Positions 1 to 11,383 of a DNA stretch of 64,000 nucleotides are shown here, piece by piece. Within the stretch, counting starts at the first letter, position 1, and each line of letters starts with the position of its first letter. The notes under the pieces are model-generated. The model saw only the letters and a program-made list of their open reading frames with translations. It was not told the DNA's origin and did no database searches. The DNA comes from Reticulascus tulasneorum (taxonomy: Eukaryota > Ascomycota > Sordariomycetes > Glomerellales > Reticulascaceae), in assembly GCA_001557505.1 (NCBI GenBank), contig LSAX01000007.1:558001-622000 (forward strand). The letters are read 5' to 3'. Position numbers and translations under genes: made by a program.

Positions 1-476
1 AATAGAAATGAACGCTATACTCAAGAGTCTAATGTGCTACAAACGGGATAGATTATATCCTTACGATATTGATGATTTGTATGTGTAAGCAATATTATAT
101 GGGGTTGCTTATGCCAAATAGGAAAGCTTAAATTACTCGTATCCTAATCGCGCAAGAAGGAGCTCGATAAACAGAGTTTACTACTATTTTCTAATCCCGC
201 CCCTTCCTCTTAACCTGATCTAGCAATTTGTATCGGACCTTTTCAGCTCCCCACGAGAAGTCTTTAGTGTTGTTATAATTCTACGCGACGTGAGACCTGC
301 CTAAGATGAGCATTTAGTCTCTTCGAAGTTATCACCTGACATCTTTCTGCTAGGATAAGAAAGTAATACTTATGGCAAGTTGTGGTTATCTCTCCTAAAA
401 CGACCTTGACCGCACCTAGGATCAACCGCACCTGCGACCACCCATTGTTTGTTCATTCCGTCTTGCACTCGCAGCC
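1..476. other. Upstream region of the LysM pseudogene
   Basis: AT-leaning non-coding sequence with no convincing coding frame on either strand. It would contain the promoter and leader of the LysM gene that begins at 477. I see no repeat or RNA gene in it. Confidence 0.5.
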
Positions 477-2568
477 ATGTTGTTCAAAGCATTGTTGTTT
501 GCAGCCTTCTTCCTTACAGCCGGGGCAGATATTGTGCTCTTTCCATGGAGCAGCAGAGATGGTTCCTTTGGCAACCCCATCGACGCTGAAATTGGCTTTG
601 GCAACTCCAAACCGATTTCAGATTCATGCGCCGCCGCATTGAACGCTACTGTGGCTTGCGATCAGCGCATGAGTGACTTAGCCGCCAATGAGTACTATGC
701 GTCGCTGAATGCCAGCGGCATAGTTCTTTGCGACTCAAATTGCAATACCTCTCTGGCGTCCTACCGGAGCAAAGTCATCTCAGCTTGTGGTGCTGTTCAG
801 TATTTGACGGCTACTCAAATTCTTACAGGGGGGGTCTGATCTACGATTTCTTCAATCTTGTATGGCCAATTACCGTTTTTAACCGTTTTTGAGTACAAGA
901 CTAGTCTAATACAATGCTAGGTCTGCACGAAGGATCCAAGTACAGGCACGTACTGCCCAGATTGGCTACAGAGCCAGGTCGCCGCGGCTGGTAGCCCCAA
1001 GATGCTGGACCTGCCAGATTCGATAATTACTCTGTTCATCGTGCCAACTTTCGTACCTGCGGACTATTTAGTGTTCAATATTCTGGGGCTATAATGGCGC
1101 CATGGTTGACGTATACAGAGAGGTTTTGCGTAGTATGTTGCTCGGCAGTGATAAGTAGAGACCTATCGCTAACCTTTTCATATTAGGATGTAACGTAAAC
1201 TATCCGACTCAGCCGTATCCTCCGCCCGAGAACCATTTCCCTGGTAGTCAGAACGGCACCAATGCTAATACTACATGTCTCTCTGAGAAATACTATACAG
1301 TACAGAGCGGCGACACCTGCCACTCGATTGCGTTGGCCGAGTCTCTTCCTGAAGGAAGCATTTGGGCGATTAATGGAGGCCGTCCAGACTGCTCTAGCAT
1401 CCAGGTAGGCCAAAGGATTTGTCTGCCAAAGGCGTGTGACACCTTCGATATGCCCTCTGATGGGGACTGCTGGGTCACGAGCAACAACCATAACCTTACG
1501 TTCCCTCAGTTTCTTGCCTACAATCCTACTATAAACCCCAACTGTTCGAACCTGAATAAGAACGGGTCGGTTGTGTGTATCTATTCACCAGACGGCGAGT
1601 GGGAGCCTATAATAATTCCCGGTCTGAACAATACCTGGGGTGGTGGCGAGTATGCCGACTCCGTGGTTGAGGTGCCAGGTCCAACGCCATTCAAAACAAC
1701 AACCAATTGCGGCGCGTATTATCAAGTTCAGGTAGCTGACATCTGTATGCGCATCTCCCTTGCTGCTCGGGTATCGTTAAAGTTATTTATGGCCGTCAAC
1801 CCGCAGATCGACCCTGATTGCTTTAACTTGATCCCGGACCTATGGTACTGCACCCACCCCGTGCTGAACTGGAACTCCACCGTGGATGGTGGCGACGAAG
1901 ATTCGACGAGCTCTACAACGGCAGCTGCCCCAGCGCCAACGCTGCCTGGAACCACGCCGTCCTGCTACTCTTGGTATATCATCCGGTCAGGGGACACCTG
2001 CTCACGCCTGACTAGCACTCTGGGGGTGATCGTAACCGAACTAGTGGCGTGGAACCCTGACCTCAAAGCCGACTGCGGCAACTTGCTTCTAGACGTAGCT
2101 TACTGCGTCCAGGGGCCGCCGCTTGCCACCACGACGCGTGCCACCACGACAGCCACATCCCAGCAGACATCGCTTTCTCCCACATCCACATCCACATCCA
2201 CGCGATCGGCTGGAAACAGCTGCGCCAAGTCATACACCGTAGCCTCAGGAGACTGGTGTGCTAAGATCTGGGAGGCTCACGACCTAAGCGAAGGGCGATT
2301 CCGTGCCCTAAATCCTTCGCTCAATGCCAATTGCGAACTGAATATCGGACAGTCAGTATGCGTCGTTGGTTCCACACCGACCACTTCAACCACGCCTCCG
2401 ACACCGACGAGTTCGTCATGCAAAAAGTCATACACTGTGGCCGCCAGAGACTGGCGCGCCAAGATTTGGGAGGCAAATGGTCTGCAGGAAGCGCAGTTCC
2501 GGACTTTGAGCCCGACGCTGAATGCGAACTGCGATTTGAATATTGGCCAGGTGGTGTGTGTCGCGTAG
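477..2568 (+). pseudogene. Secreted six-LysM protein, disabled copy
   Basis: Fungal LysM proteins bind chitin or chitin oligomers outside the cell; plant-associated fungi use some of them to hide chitin from host receptors. The inferred ancestral structure is exon 1 477-859, intron 860-920, exon 2 921-1132, intron 1133-1186, exon 3 1187-2568. The start at 477 gives a good signal peptide (MLFKALLFAAFFLTAGAD). Exon 3 is open throughout and carries six Cys-rich LysM-like units, including YTVQSGDTC, YIIRSGDTC and YTVASGDWC, separated by Ser/Thr/Pro linkers. In the last unit the Cys of DWC is replaced by Arg (RDWR). Three lesions break the 5' half: the reading frame is lost at a run of seven G (828-834), lost again at about 1023-1029, and stopped by TAG at 1069-1071 where CAG would fit (a C-to-T change). 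The long exon 3 frame could still be read from an internal ATG at 1333, but without a signal peptide. Family call is firm; pseudogene status assumes no assembly errors. Confidence 0.85.
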
Positions 2569-3451
2569 GAGCATCAAGGTCGCGGCTGGTGGCGTAGTGG
2601 TGAGCCGAGATATTCCAAACAGATACCAGGGGGATTAAGCTTTGTCTACAAGTCCAGGTAGGACAGAGGGACCAAGTATAGTTGCAGATAGGATCAATGT
2701 CAAGCTTAATTCACCGCAAATAAATTCCAAGCCTAAATGACTGTTCTGCAGATACACCATTGCGCTCGAGAAGCTAGTCACATTCTGACAATACTGCAGC
2801 CAAGTCGGGCTATCCAGTCCTTAGACCTGGACCCAGAATCGACGGTATACGGCTACACGCCATTGGCTATCTTCCTGACCGTACGCATCACTCCTCAATT
2901 GGCTGTGACTCGCTATGTGGATCTATTCGGGCAGACGTTAACTTAGCTAGGATTCAGTACAGATATTCGCTTCACGCTAGTGGCGCTAGGGGGGGTCAAG
3001 AATCTGAGTGAGAGCGCGGCGCAATAAGAACGTCATGTTTAGAGCTATAATCGAGCGCTAAAGTTATGAGCACACTGCAGCTTGCAGTCAGGCTATCCAC
3101 TAAAACCCCCTATACTCGAAAGAGGACTTAGTGAGTGTCAGTAAGCCTGAGGAGAGAGTGAAGTGCCTTGGCTTAAATTCTTCCGCTATCATTAGCCAGG
3201 TGCCGAAAATGTCTCGCTTATTAATTACCCCCTGCCGATGGAAATTCTTGGCAAGCTGGTAACTTAACTTTTGAAGGGTTCCTCCGTATTACGTCTCCTC
3301 ACGCCCGTATCGGGATACGAAGCGCCCTGGGTGTGACCTTGACAGACGCTTTTCTGGTCCCTACAAAAGTCGCGCCGTTTCGCTCGGCCGACCAACTCCC
3401 CAACCTGCTACCTATTTTGTGTATCCAATTCGTCTATTGTTGTTTGGGGTT
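2569..3451. other. Intergenic, LysM pseudogene to saponin hydrolase pseudogene
   Basis: About 880 nt without a supportable gene. It must contain the 3' region of the LysM gene and the promoter of the downstream gene. A 69-codon open frame at 2737-2946 has no recognisable features. Nothing else seen. Confidence 0.4.
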
Positions 3452-5402
3452 ATGAATTATTGGAAACTGAGTCTTGCCGTCTTGCTTACAGCAGGGCTTC
3501 TGCTCATTGGGGCAACTCAATATCTGTTTCAGGGACTAGATCCGAGTCGCTATTTTGCCCCGACCAACCTCCATCCATCTGCTGATGGAATCCCCGCCCC
3601 TCCTAGGCCGGAGCCTATCGAGATCACAGAGCTCCCGTTGCCACCTGCTATTCCGGACAATGGCTCGTGTACAACTGATGTCAATCCAAGACGGACTGGG
3701 TGCATTAGCCAGCGGCCTGGGTTGATGGGAGTCAGTTTCATGCCGGATGGTATTCATGTTGTGGCATCGATGACCTTTGCTGGCGCTCCGGCTGCACCAG
3801 ATCCGGCAAGTATCTACACAGACAACCAGCTTGTTCTCATCAAAGCCGATGGGAAGGCCTTCGACAATGGCGACACATGGAAGTGTCTAACCTGCGGAGT
3901 GCCAGAGGCTAGCCAAGTGGGACGCGGGAAGCTTCTCGACTATCCTCAAGCCTTCCGGGATGGGAAGCGCGTTCTGGCGGGTACGAACATCATCGACTGC
4001 GGAGAACTCGAACTGGCCGATACAAGATGTACGCCGGAACATGTCCACATCTATCCTATCCGCTGGAACACCACACCCGACGGTTTCGGCGGTGGTGGGT
4101 CAATGCGAGAGCTTCGTTTGAACCCCGATAACGTCCACCTGGCGTGGAGTTTCCTCGACTTCAGCGACGGCATCATATCGCAGTACGCATACCTTGGTCG
4201 CCTACAATTCAACCCGTCTCCTCGAGCTGGATACCCACTAACTCCAAGATATGACGTGGTCAATGTCAACATTCTAACAAATCCGGCTGGGCCGTTGCCG
4301 ATCACCGTAGATGGCGATAAGCTGCGAGTCAATCACGATGCCATCGCCGTTGGCGAGCTGAGAGGTTTCAGCGGCGATGGGTTGGAGATCAGCTATATCG
4401 GGTTTCCACGAGAGTCATGCAACATCGACGTCTTTGCCGTCCACTTGCAGACAGGGGCGATCCGTCGACTCACCAGCCACCCGGAGTACGTTGACCCAGT
4501 CGACATCTCGCCCGACAACAAGTGGCATGTTGTCGAGGACACACGCGGAACCGGCCGCCAGATGTTCATTGCTGGGATGCGGGGAATCCCTCCTATGCTC
4601 GACATGGTCACCACAGCAGCAGTGGCGTCTATTCGCAACAACGGGGAGCGGCGCTTCTTTCAGCCCTGGCTTCTCGACAGCCACGGTGACCGCGGCTCGT
4701 ATTTTGGCCAGGAACTCAACACGGCCAGCCGCGGTACCCCAGGCTCCGGTGCCTTTGATGATCCCGAGTGGAACGCCCGGGCCGACCCCAAGTGGTCATT
4801 TGACGGCACGCGCATTGTGTATTTCCAGCGGCTTACCGTCTCACCTGCCTGCGGGGGTCAAAACCCGCTGCCCTGCTACCCATCAACTGCCCAAGGGGGA
4901 CGGATAGACCGTATCATGGTTGCTAGATTGACTAGCCGCACCCCAATTCGGCAAAAAACGGTCCCCCCTATCCCGGACACTGTCTCTTGGGCGACCCCAT
5001 ACGTACCAGGCATGACGATCCCGTCGCCGCCGCACATCCCCCAAGGCATCTATCAATTAGTGGGTAAATAAGTCTGGGTCTGCTGAGGTTACCATCACCG
5101 AGAATGTCAGAAGGGCGGGAATCGATTCTGTCTCCGTCACATATACCGACTATTCTGATGACGGTATCAACAAACTGAATGGCCATGAGAGGGTTACAGC
5201 TCGCATGGGTGACTGGACCTTGATTGTCGTAGACTGGTTCTCTGACATCGTCCAGACTGGCGAGGAGAGTGGCACCAAGAAGACCAGTCCCAACGGTTTC
5301 CACTTGGCCATCGATGTGATGAGGAACATATTCAACGCAAACGGAACAATGACAACCATTATCGACGGGAAAGAATATCTCCAGCCTCTTAACGGGACCT
5401 AG
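3452..5402 (+). pseudogene. Saponin-hydrolase-like protein with a late frameshift
   Basis: The protein resembles the fungal saponin hydrolase family (Neocosmospora/Aspergillus type), which cleaves the glucuronide sugar from soyasaponins and was described as a new glycosidase type; this match is from memory. The real start is ATG 3452 (the open frame extends upstream only through non-ATG codons). Residues 1-30 form a hydrophobic signal/anchor segment, followed by a Pro-rich stretch and a beta-propeller-like body with GSCTTDVNP, WKCLTCGVPE, YPQAFRDGKR, ESCNIDVFA, HPEYVDPVDISPDN and DSHGDRGSYFGQ. The frame ends at TAA 5069-5071 after 539 residues. One base later in phase, coding sequence continues to TAG 5400-5402 (VTYTDYSDDG, NGFHLAIDVM, IIDGKEY). 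The total, less one base, is 650 codons, so a single extra base near 5069 accounts for the break. No intron restores the phase. The 539-residue product may still be made. Confidence 0.78.
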
Positions 5403-5742
5403 GGCTTAGAATTGGGCACAAGGCAATGAGTGCAAGGCGACTATTGGTTTGATATTAGAGGGCTTCTGACGCCCATGTTTTCGATACAAGAAGCATTCAT
5501 TGACATGTAAATTGAGCAAATAGCGAATGAAGATATACGTACGAAATCTGCTTTAAGCGGCACAACAGGTTCACCACAACTGAGATCTTGAATGTTCTTG
5601 GAAATAGCAACAGCGTGATGATGCGGCAGCTAGCAGCCAAGATCTACTATAGCCCCTATATCAAGGCTTTATGTTGCCTACCCTTGGCCATATTTCAGTA
5701 TTAATTAATATGTGCACTACTACTGACAAGCTACCTTATCTG
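5403..5742. repeat. Intergenic containing first copy of a short dispersed repeat
   Basis: Convergent 3' region between the saponin-hydrolase pseudogene (+) and the HET gene (-). Positions 5582-5640 match 8462-8510 at roughly 40 of 50 bases, apart from a 10-base insertion after AGATCTTG in this copy. Most mismatches are transitions. No coding capacity seen. Confidence 0.55.
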
Positions 5743-7686
5743 TTATAACTTGACATTTGCCACCTGCGTTTTACTTTGAACAGTTTCCAGTTGCATTTCT
5801 TCAGCTGGCGGTCTGCCTAGTGTTACCGCTAGTTTTCCCCGTTTCTTGAAGAGCATTGGAAATCTACTCCGCTTTATCGGCGGCCTCTCTCTCCTACTCA
5901 TACTAAATTCAAATATACTTACTTCCCGCTCGGTATCCCTCTCTAGAGTAGACCTCAACCCGGATCGGACGATGATCTCAAAAAACCGCTGGAAGCCCAG
6001 ATCGATCTCCACCTTTGTCGGCTCACCGTCTTGGCCAACAAGGGCAGCTTTATGGCGATCGTGTAGGGCATACTCCTGCAGTTCGTGCAGTATATTCTCT
6101 TCGCCCTGGTCTCTCAGACGATTCAAAAGCTCAAACGGCGAGCCTTCCGGGATGGTCTCTCCTATCGCATATATGGCGGCCCACTGTCTGAACCTGCTGG
6201 GATTCGGTGGTGTGGTATCACGCTTTAGCCCGCAGATGATCAAACACTCGGGCCGAAGCTCATTTCGGCCGTAGTTGATCCCTCTCTCGACAACCTTGAA
6301 GCGTATTGCTCCCGTGAAATCCTCTCGGTCTCCAGGAATGTCGCTCCTATGGTCCGGCATGAACAGCAACGCATGATCATCCCAGAGCGAGTGGGGCCAT
6401 GTGTCCACAAGGCGGATGTTTGCGTTTGTGAAAGAGAATTTCAGCGAACCTTCGGTGCCTGGGAAGACCGTGCTTGTTGACTCTCTCTCAGTGAGTGTTT
6501 TCCTGATATATATAACCGACTTTCTTCCACCCCACGACCGCGGGTTCGGCCTTTCGCTCATAGTCGTGGGCCTGAACCGAACAAAACCAGTGGGAGTCTT
6601 GTCAAGGAAAACTCCCCAGTGACATGGCCTCCCAGATTTCTCATCTCTAGTTTCACAGCTAAGATTAAAGACATACCCATCATTGCCCTCCCGGTCCCTA
6701 GCAAGAGAAGTCTCGAACCGCAGTCCGTTGTTAGTGATGGTGAATTCAGAATTCGTCGTCTTGGAGATCTTCATGGTATGGTCGTTGAAACACCAATGGA
6801 ATTCGGACGGCGATTGGGCAAAGAGGCCACGGTACTTATGGCTCTCCTTAGGCGACTGCTTTTGGCGCCAGGCAAAAAGCGACCGATCGTTGTTTTCCTT
6901 CGCGATTTCCTCCTGGAGACGAATGAAAGCTCGAGATCCTTCGCCATATATCATAGGCATATTGACACCAAAAAGCCCCAAGAGGCAATATGCTATATCC
7001 TCGGGTCTCGTGGTCTCGCGTTGTGCTGCCCAGGACATCCGCGTGGCCACAGGCTTCGAAAATAGTCGATTGCTCTGCTCCAACACATCTACGGAAATCC
7101 CGGTGATCTTGGAGATGGATTCCTTCAGTGTGGCCTTAGTGCCCCGATACGACCAAGTCTGGTCGTAAAACAACACATTATTCGGCGCAATGAGCTCTTG
7201 GAGTGTCCAGCCCCGCGTAAACCACTTGCATTCTGATAGGAGCTTGAAGCCCACGATCCTTTGACCCAATGATTTTACACGAATGGCGGCTGCAGGCTCG
7301 TCTGAAGAGCTTGAGTCTCTCTGGTGACTCGAAGTGCTTTCCTTATTGCCTGGATGCAAATCGGATAGATGGACGAAGCAAATTTCGGCGTGCTGGTACC
7401 ACTTGAACATGGAGTTGATGGCTTCGCTGAGCTCAGCGCTACTAGACTTGTCGATGCAGCAAGTATCTATCCATGCGTAGTCAACCCCGACGAAATCTTT
7501 TGCAACCAGACGGCACGCCCTCCTGACCTTTCTCCAGCCCTGCCGTGATCGGGCTACCGCTGGATCCGCCATGTCCTGGAAGGAGACCTCGTCGTCGTCC
7601 CAGGTGTGGGACAAGATTGCGTAGCGTTGATTCTCATGGTTTGTTTTCTCCTCCAATTTCAAGGTGTGAACATTGACGAGCCACAT
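5743..7686 (-). CDS. HET-domain protein (heterokaryon incompatibility type)
   Basis: Single-exon gene of 647 residues. The N-terminal third is a HET domain: motif 1 YAILSHTWDDDEVSFQDM at about residues 24-41, motif 2 around DYAWIDTCCIDK, and motif 3 around WFTRGWTLQELIAP. This is the NWD/HET-D/E-like, 'MWLVNVHTLKLEE' N-terminus subgroup. HET domains trigger programmed cell death after non-self recognition between fungal hyphae, or act as general cell-death executors. The start is ATG 7686; the extra 19 codons open upstream use a non-ATG start and do not fit the family. The C-terminal half (from about residue 280) has no domain I recognise: no NACHT, WD40 or ankyrin repeats are visible. It is flanked on both sides by copies of a decayed repeat. 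Function in incompatibility is inference from the domain alone. Confidence 0.9.
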   Translation of the reverse strand: MWLVNVHTLKLEEKTNHENQRYAILSHTWDDDEVSFQDMADPAVARSRQGWRKVRRACRLVAKDFVGVDYAWIDTCCIDKSSSAELSEAINSMFKWYQHAEICFVHLSDLHPGNKESTSSHQRDSSSSDEPAAAIRVKSLGQRIVGFKLLSECKWFTRGWTLQELIAPNNVLFYDQTWSYRGTKATLKESISKITGISVDVLEQSNRLFSKPVATRMSWAAQRETTRPEDIAYCLLGLFGVNMPMIYGEGSRAFIRLQEEIAKENNDRSLFAWRQKQSPKESHKYRGLFAQSPSEFHWCFNDHTMKISKTTNSEFTITNNGLRFETSLARDREGNDGYVFNLSCETRDEKSGRPCHWGVFLDKTPTGFVRFRPTTMSERPNPRSWGGRKSVIYIRKTLTERESTSTVFPGTEGSLKFSFTNANIRLVDTWPHSLWDDHALLFMPDHRSDIPGDREDFTGAIRFKVVERGINYGRNELRPECLIICGLKRDTTPPNPSRFRQWAAIYAIGETIPEGSPFELLNRLRDQGEENILHELQEYALHDRHKAALVGQDGEPTKVEIDLGFQRFFEIIVRSGLRSTLERDTEREVSIFEFSMSRRERPPIKRSRFPMLFKKRGKLAVTLGRPPAEEMQLETVQSKTQVANVKL

Positions 7687-8793
7687 CTTCTGCCAGCCTA
7701 GAGGTGGTCTCTCGGGCGCTGGCAGCCTTATTGCCAATCGCAATAATGGGGCTTAGTGTCATACCAAATACTCAGCGTTGATTCGACCGAGGGGATGAAT
7801 GGCGTCTCACTTCGTGCACTGAAGATTCGGAATAGGTAGCAGGTGGGAGTAGTCATAAGAAAGGTCAATTCAACTAAATTGAGCGCTCGCGATGCGCAGC
7901 CTTATGGTCGACCGCAGATGCGGCGCCATTAAACGCCGCCGAATGATAGCTATGTCGGCAAGCAGTAACAACGCTAAAGGCGCCACACTGTTGTTCCTCA
8001 CCGAGGTCACCGCGATTGCCAAGTTTCCAAAGATAGGCGCTAAATTAGACCACCATAAACCGATTCCGCCCGGCGATAGCTCACTCATTGCCGTTAGTCA
8101 CACATGAAACCCCCCACCAAAGCGGTAAAATTAAGCGGTAGACCCGCAGCTGATAAGGAAATGTGTAATAACCTTAATTACGGTCATCCCAGCCCAATAA
8201 TTCGTACGTGCCCTAACTAATAGCTCCATCAACCCATACAAATACCGTCTCGTTATAGCAAACGAGACGTCTAATAACGAATAGGCGCAGAGCACTGGCT
8301 TGGTACTGAGAGCTAACATATTCTAACACAAACAGCACCCAGCGAAACATCCACTTGTTCCCGCTAGGCAAGCAGTACTTCAGTAACCTGCTTCTTAGAA
8401 AAAGTTTAAGACGTTATAGCGAGACGGTGAAGCTAAACCGAGGAGGTGCTTTAAAACAATGAAGATCTTGGAAATAGCAATAGCGTGATGGCATAGTAGC
8501 TAGCAGCCATAAATAGAACTGAAGGTCTAAGACGTCCCTCCACTACAGATAGGTTATTTTCCTGTTATCCACCTTTATATCTAGCGCAGGGGTCTAATTC
8601 AGATATGTAGACGCTGGTTAGAGGTTCGTCCATCTTCTCCAGGCAGAAGCCCTCCTCATGGTCACTACCTGGATGTATTAGCTTCATTATTACACGGACT
8701 AGTTCATGCAGGAGGACGAGCTGATCATATGACATCAAGCTTACCACAAGCATTTGCTAGATTTACAAGAAGATAAATCTATTTAGAAGTAAC
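7687..8793. repeat. Intergenic with second copy of a decayed repeat
   Basis: About 1.1 kb between two minus-strand genes, so it includes the HET promoter and the end of the beta-glucosidase transcript. Positions 8462-8510 are the second copy of the repeat seen at 5582-5640. A minus-strand frame of 62 codons (8565-8753, with QLVLLHELVRVIMKL and DEPLTSVYISELDP) looks protein-like but has no family I can name; it may be a transposon or gene remnant. The 7860-8110 part is more GC-rich than its surroundings, but I could not assign it. Confidence 0.45.
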
Positions 8794-11383
8794 CTATGCC
8801 GATACCACTGTAAAATCCACAAACTGGTGTAGATCTCTACTGCTGAATCCTATGCTGAGCTTGAACTCACCAACCGGAATCAACCACTGTTGCGAGATTA
8901 TGTCCCAGTAGCTCAGATCCCTTCGCATCAACTCGAATCCAACAGTCTGCGTCTCACCTGCCGTCAAGTAGACCTTATTGAAGCCCCTGAGCTGCCTCGG
9001 CGGCGTGCCAGATGGTGTGCTGCCAGCTGGAAACGTGACGTATAGTTGAGCTACAGTCGCACCGTCCACTTCACCTGTGTTGGAAACAGAAACAGTAACA
9101 TTTTGCAACGCCTCCCACAATGCAGGATTACCTCCAGGCATGGTCGGGCAAATTTCTGGCACCGATGTGATATTGGAGCTGAGGGGCTGTACGTCGATAT
9201 CGGCCAGCTCGAAAGTGGTGTAAGAGAGACCAAAACCAAACTCGTAGCGGACAGGGATATTGTGCGCGTCGAAGTACCGATAGTCGATCTCAAGTCGCTC
9301 ATCGAACCATGACTGCCAATCGTAAAAGCCTGTGGTATTAATGGCGGTGGTGGGCGGCGCATTGTAGTCGGTGCCATTGAGGGCGATTGTGTACGGAAGC
9401 TTGGCGGATGGGTTGACTTCGCCGTAGAGAATGTCGACGATAGCGTTGCCTGACTCCTGGCCCGGGTAGTGAGCTGCCAGGATTGCGGTCACGTTGGGGT
9501 GGTCGGCGAATGGGAGCGTGTTGATTCCGGACGAGTGAGTGACGACGATGGTGTTATTGCAGTACTTCGCCACAGATGCAACCACTTTATTTCCATCCCA
9601 GTCCACAGAAAGATGTTGTCGATCAGCAGCTTCCTCCGCCCAGGTCTTGAGAAACACAATGCATACGTCTGGAGGTGTTGGGACCCAAAGGTCAGTAATA
9701 TTAGAGTTGACGATCAAAACGTTATCCAGCCATTGCTGCACGAGCGCGTCGTCTTGGGCCGCACGAGCCTTGATGGCCTCTAGCGGCGTCACAAGATAGG
9801 TGAGGCGGCCGGTTCCGGAGCCACCGCCGACGGACAGGGTACCAAACTCAAAGTCCCCTTGGTTGTAGAATCCTCGGGTATCTTCGCCGGCATCGTTCCC
9901 GAAGACGGCTATAGACTTAGGCGCTTTCAGTGGAAGAGCGTTTCTCTCATTCTTGAGCAGCACCGTGGCAGCAGCTCCGTGCTTACGAATGAGAGCACCA
10001 TGGTCCTCTCGCACATCGCGACTGCGCTCACCGGTAAGGTTGAACTCTCGGACCCAAGTGCCTTTGGGGGAGAAGGTGTTGAGGTCCGCGCTCGATGGGT
10101 CGACTGTTGGAAAGTCTTGATCTTGGCCGAGGAAGTAGTATGGCGTCATGATTCTAATGATCATGTCGTCCACCCTGTCCACAGGAAGGCTGCCGTTGTT
10201 CACAGCGAGTGTGACATTGCCTCCAAAGAATGAGCCTGCCTTAGGAAACAGCCCATATGTACCAAGCCCTCCAGGCATGTTCATATCAAGCCCATTTTCA
10301 ATGGAGGAAAGCCCAGAGTGGGTAGCACCCCAGTCGGACATGACATATCCTTGAAATCCTAGCTCTTCCTTTAGCAAACCATTGAGTGCCTTGGAATTCT
10401 CGCAGCCATATGAGCCGTTGAGCCGCTGATATGAACACATGAAGCTTGCACACCCAGCATGAACCGCATTGGCAAATGGCCACATGTAAAGCTCATGCAT
10501 TGTCCTGTCGTCAATGTTGGACGAGAGGGCTTCCTGGATTTTGTCGGTAACGGTCCCATTAACGTCGTATATTGGGTTCCGCATTATCTCCTGTTCATTC
10601 CCAATCCAATGTTTTGCCGTGGCTTGGACACCTGCATCTTGGTGGCCCTTGATTGTTTCCTCCATAGCAACACCAGTCAGGTAGGGGTCGGGCGAAAAGC
10701 CCTCCCAATTGCGACCGGAATATGCAGACCGACCTAGCGGGCCAGCAACCGGTCTATGTTTAACTCAGTGTTAGTGCAATTTTTCGTATGATAGACCGAC
10801 TCGAAGTGATTGACATTACTTACGACAGAGCAACGTGTGCACCCTTGGCCCTGAATTCCTTTCCCATAGCAAGGCCTCTCTCATACATGATCTCCTTGTC
10901 CCAGGTACATGCTGCTGACACACCGGCCACGAAGACACTTGCAAAGTCGGCCACTCGGATGGATAATGGTCCGTCTTGGAGACAAAGTCCCTGGAAACCA
11001 AGACGAGGGATTGCAACAATGTTGCCTACGCATGGTCCGGGCTGGCCAGTGACCATGTCCGCTTTCTCCTCAAGCGTTAACTGAGCTACAAAGGCTCGGG
11101 CCTGGAGAAGTGCCTCTTCCCAGCCGCCTGAGCCAGTGGTTTTCGCTATTCAGAATCATATTAGTTTTCTGTTTAGACTGTAACATGTGATTTCAAGCTG
11201 GAACATACGTGACGGCAGCACGGCTGGAGAGTGTCCATATGGCCCAAGGATGGTGGTGTTTAATGGCTGGACGTAGCTGAAGGCATCTTCCTCCCGAACG
11301 CCCGCATCAAACGCCTGGGCGCTGACGGAGGGAATGAGCAGAATTGCCGACAACACTAAACACAGAGTAGAGGCCATGGCCAT
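8794..11383 (-). CDS. Secreted GH3 beta-glucosidase
   Basis: Three exons: 11383-11209, 11145-10824, 10753-8794 (2,457 nt, 818 residues), matching the 800-860 residues usual for fungal GH3 enzymes. The signal peptide MAMASTLCLVLSAILLIPSVSA is followed by a short linker and the GH3 barrel: LTLEEKADMVTG, CLQDGPLSIR, the [28 protein letters not shown] region, KHWIGNEQE and the nucleophile Asp in GYVMSDWGATHSG. The second GH3 domain and the C-terminal fibronectin-III-like domain (GFNKVYLTAGETQTVGFEL) follow. It removes terminal beta-glucose from cellobiose or glycosides outside the cell. GH3 also contains fungal saponin-detoxifying enzymes (avenacinase, tomatinase), so its position near a saponin-hydrolase relic is suggestive, not proof. 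Introns (63 and 70 nt) have GTATGT and GTAAGT donors. ATG 11383 was chosen; ATG 11377 is also possible. Confidence 0.93.

Noticed and set aside
5040..5120. An intron (GTAAAT at 5064) to explain the stop in the saponin-hydrolase gene
   Set aside because: Donor and acceptor choices I tried do not restore the downstream phase, and the removed part would be sequence that looks coding (GSAEVTITEN).
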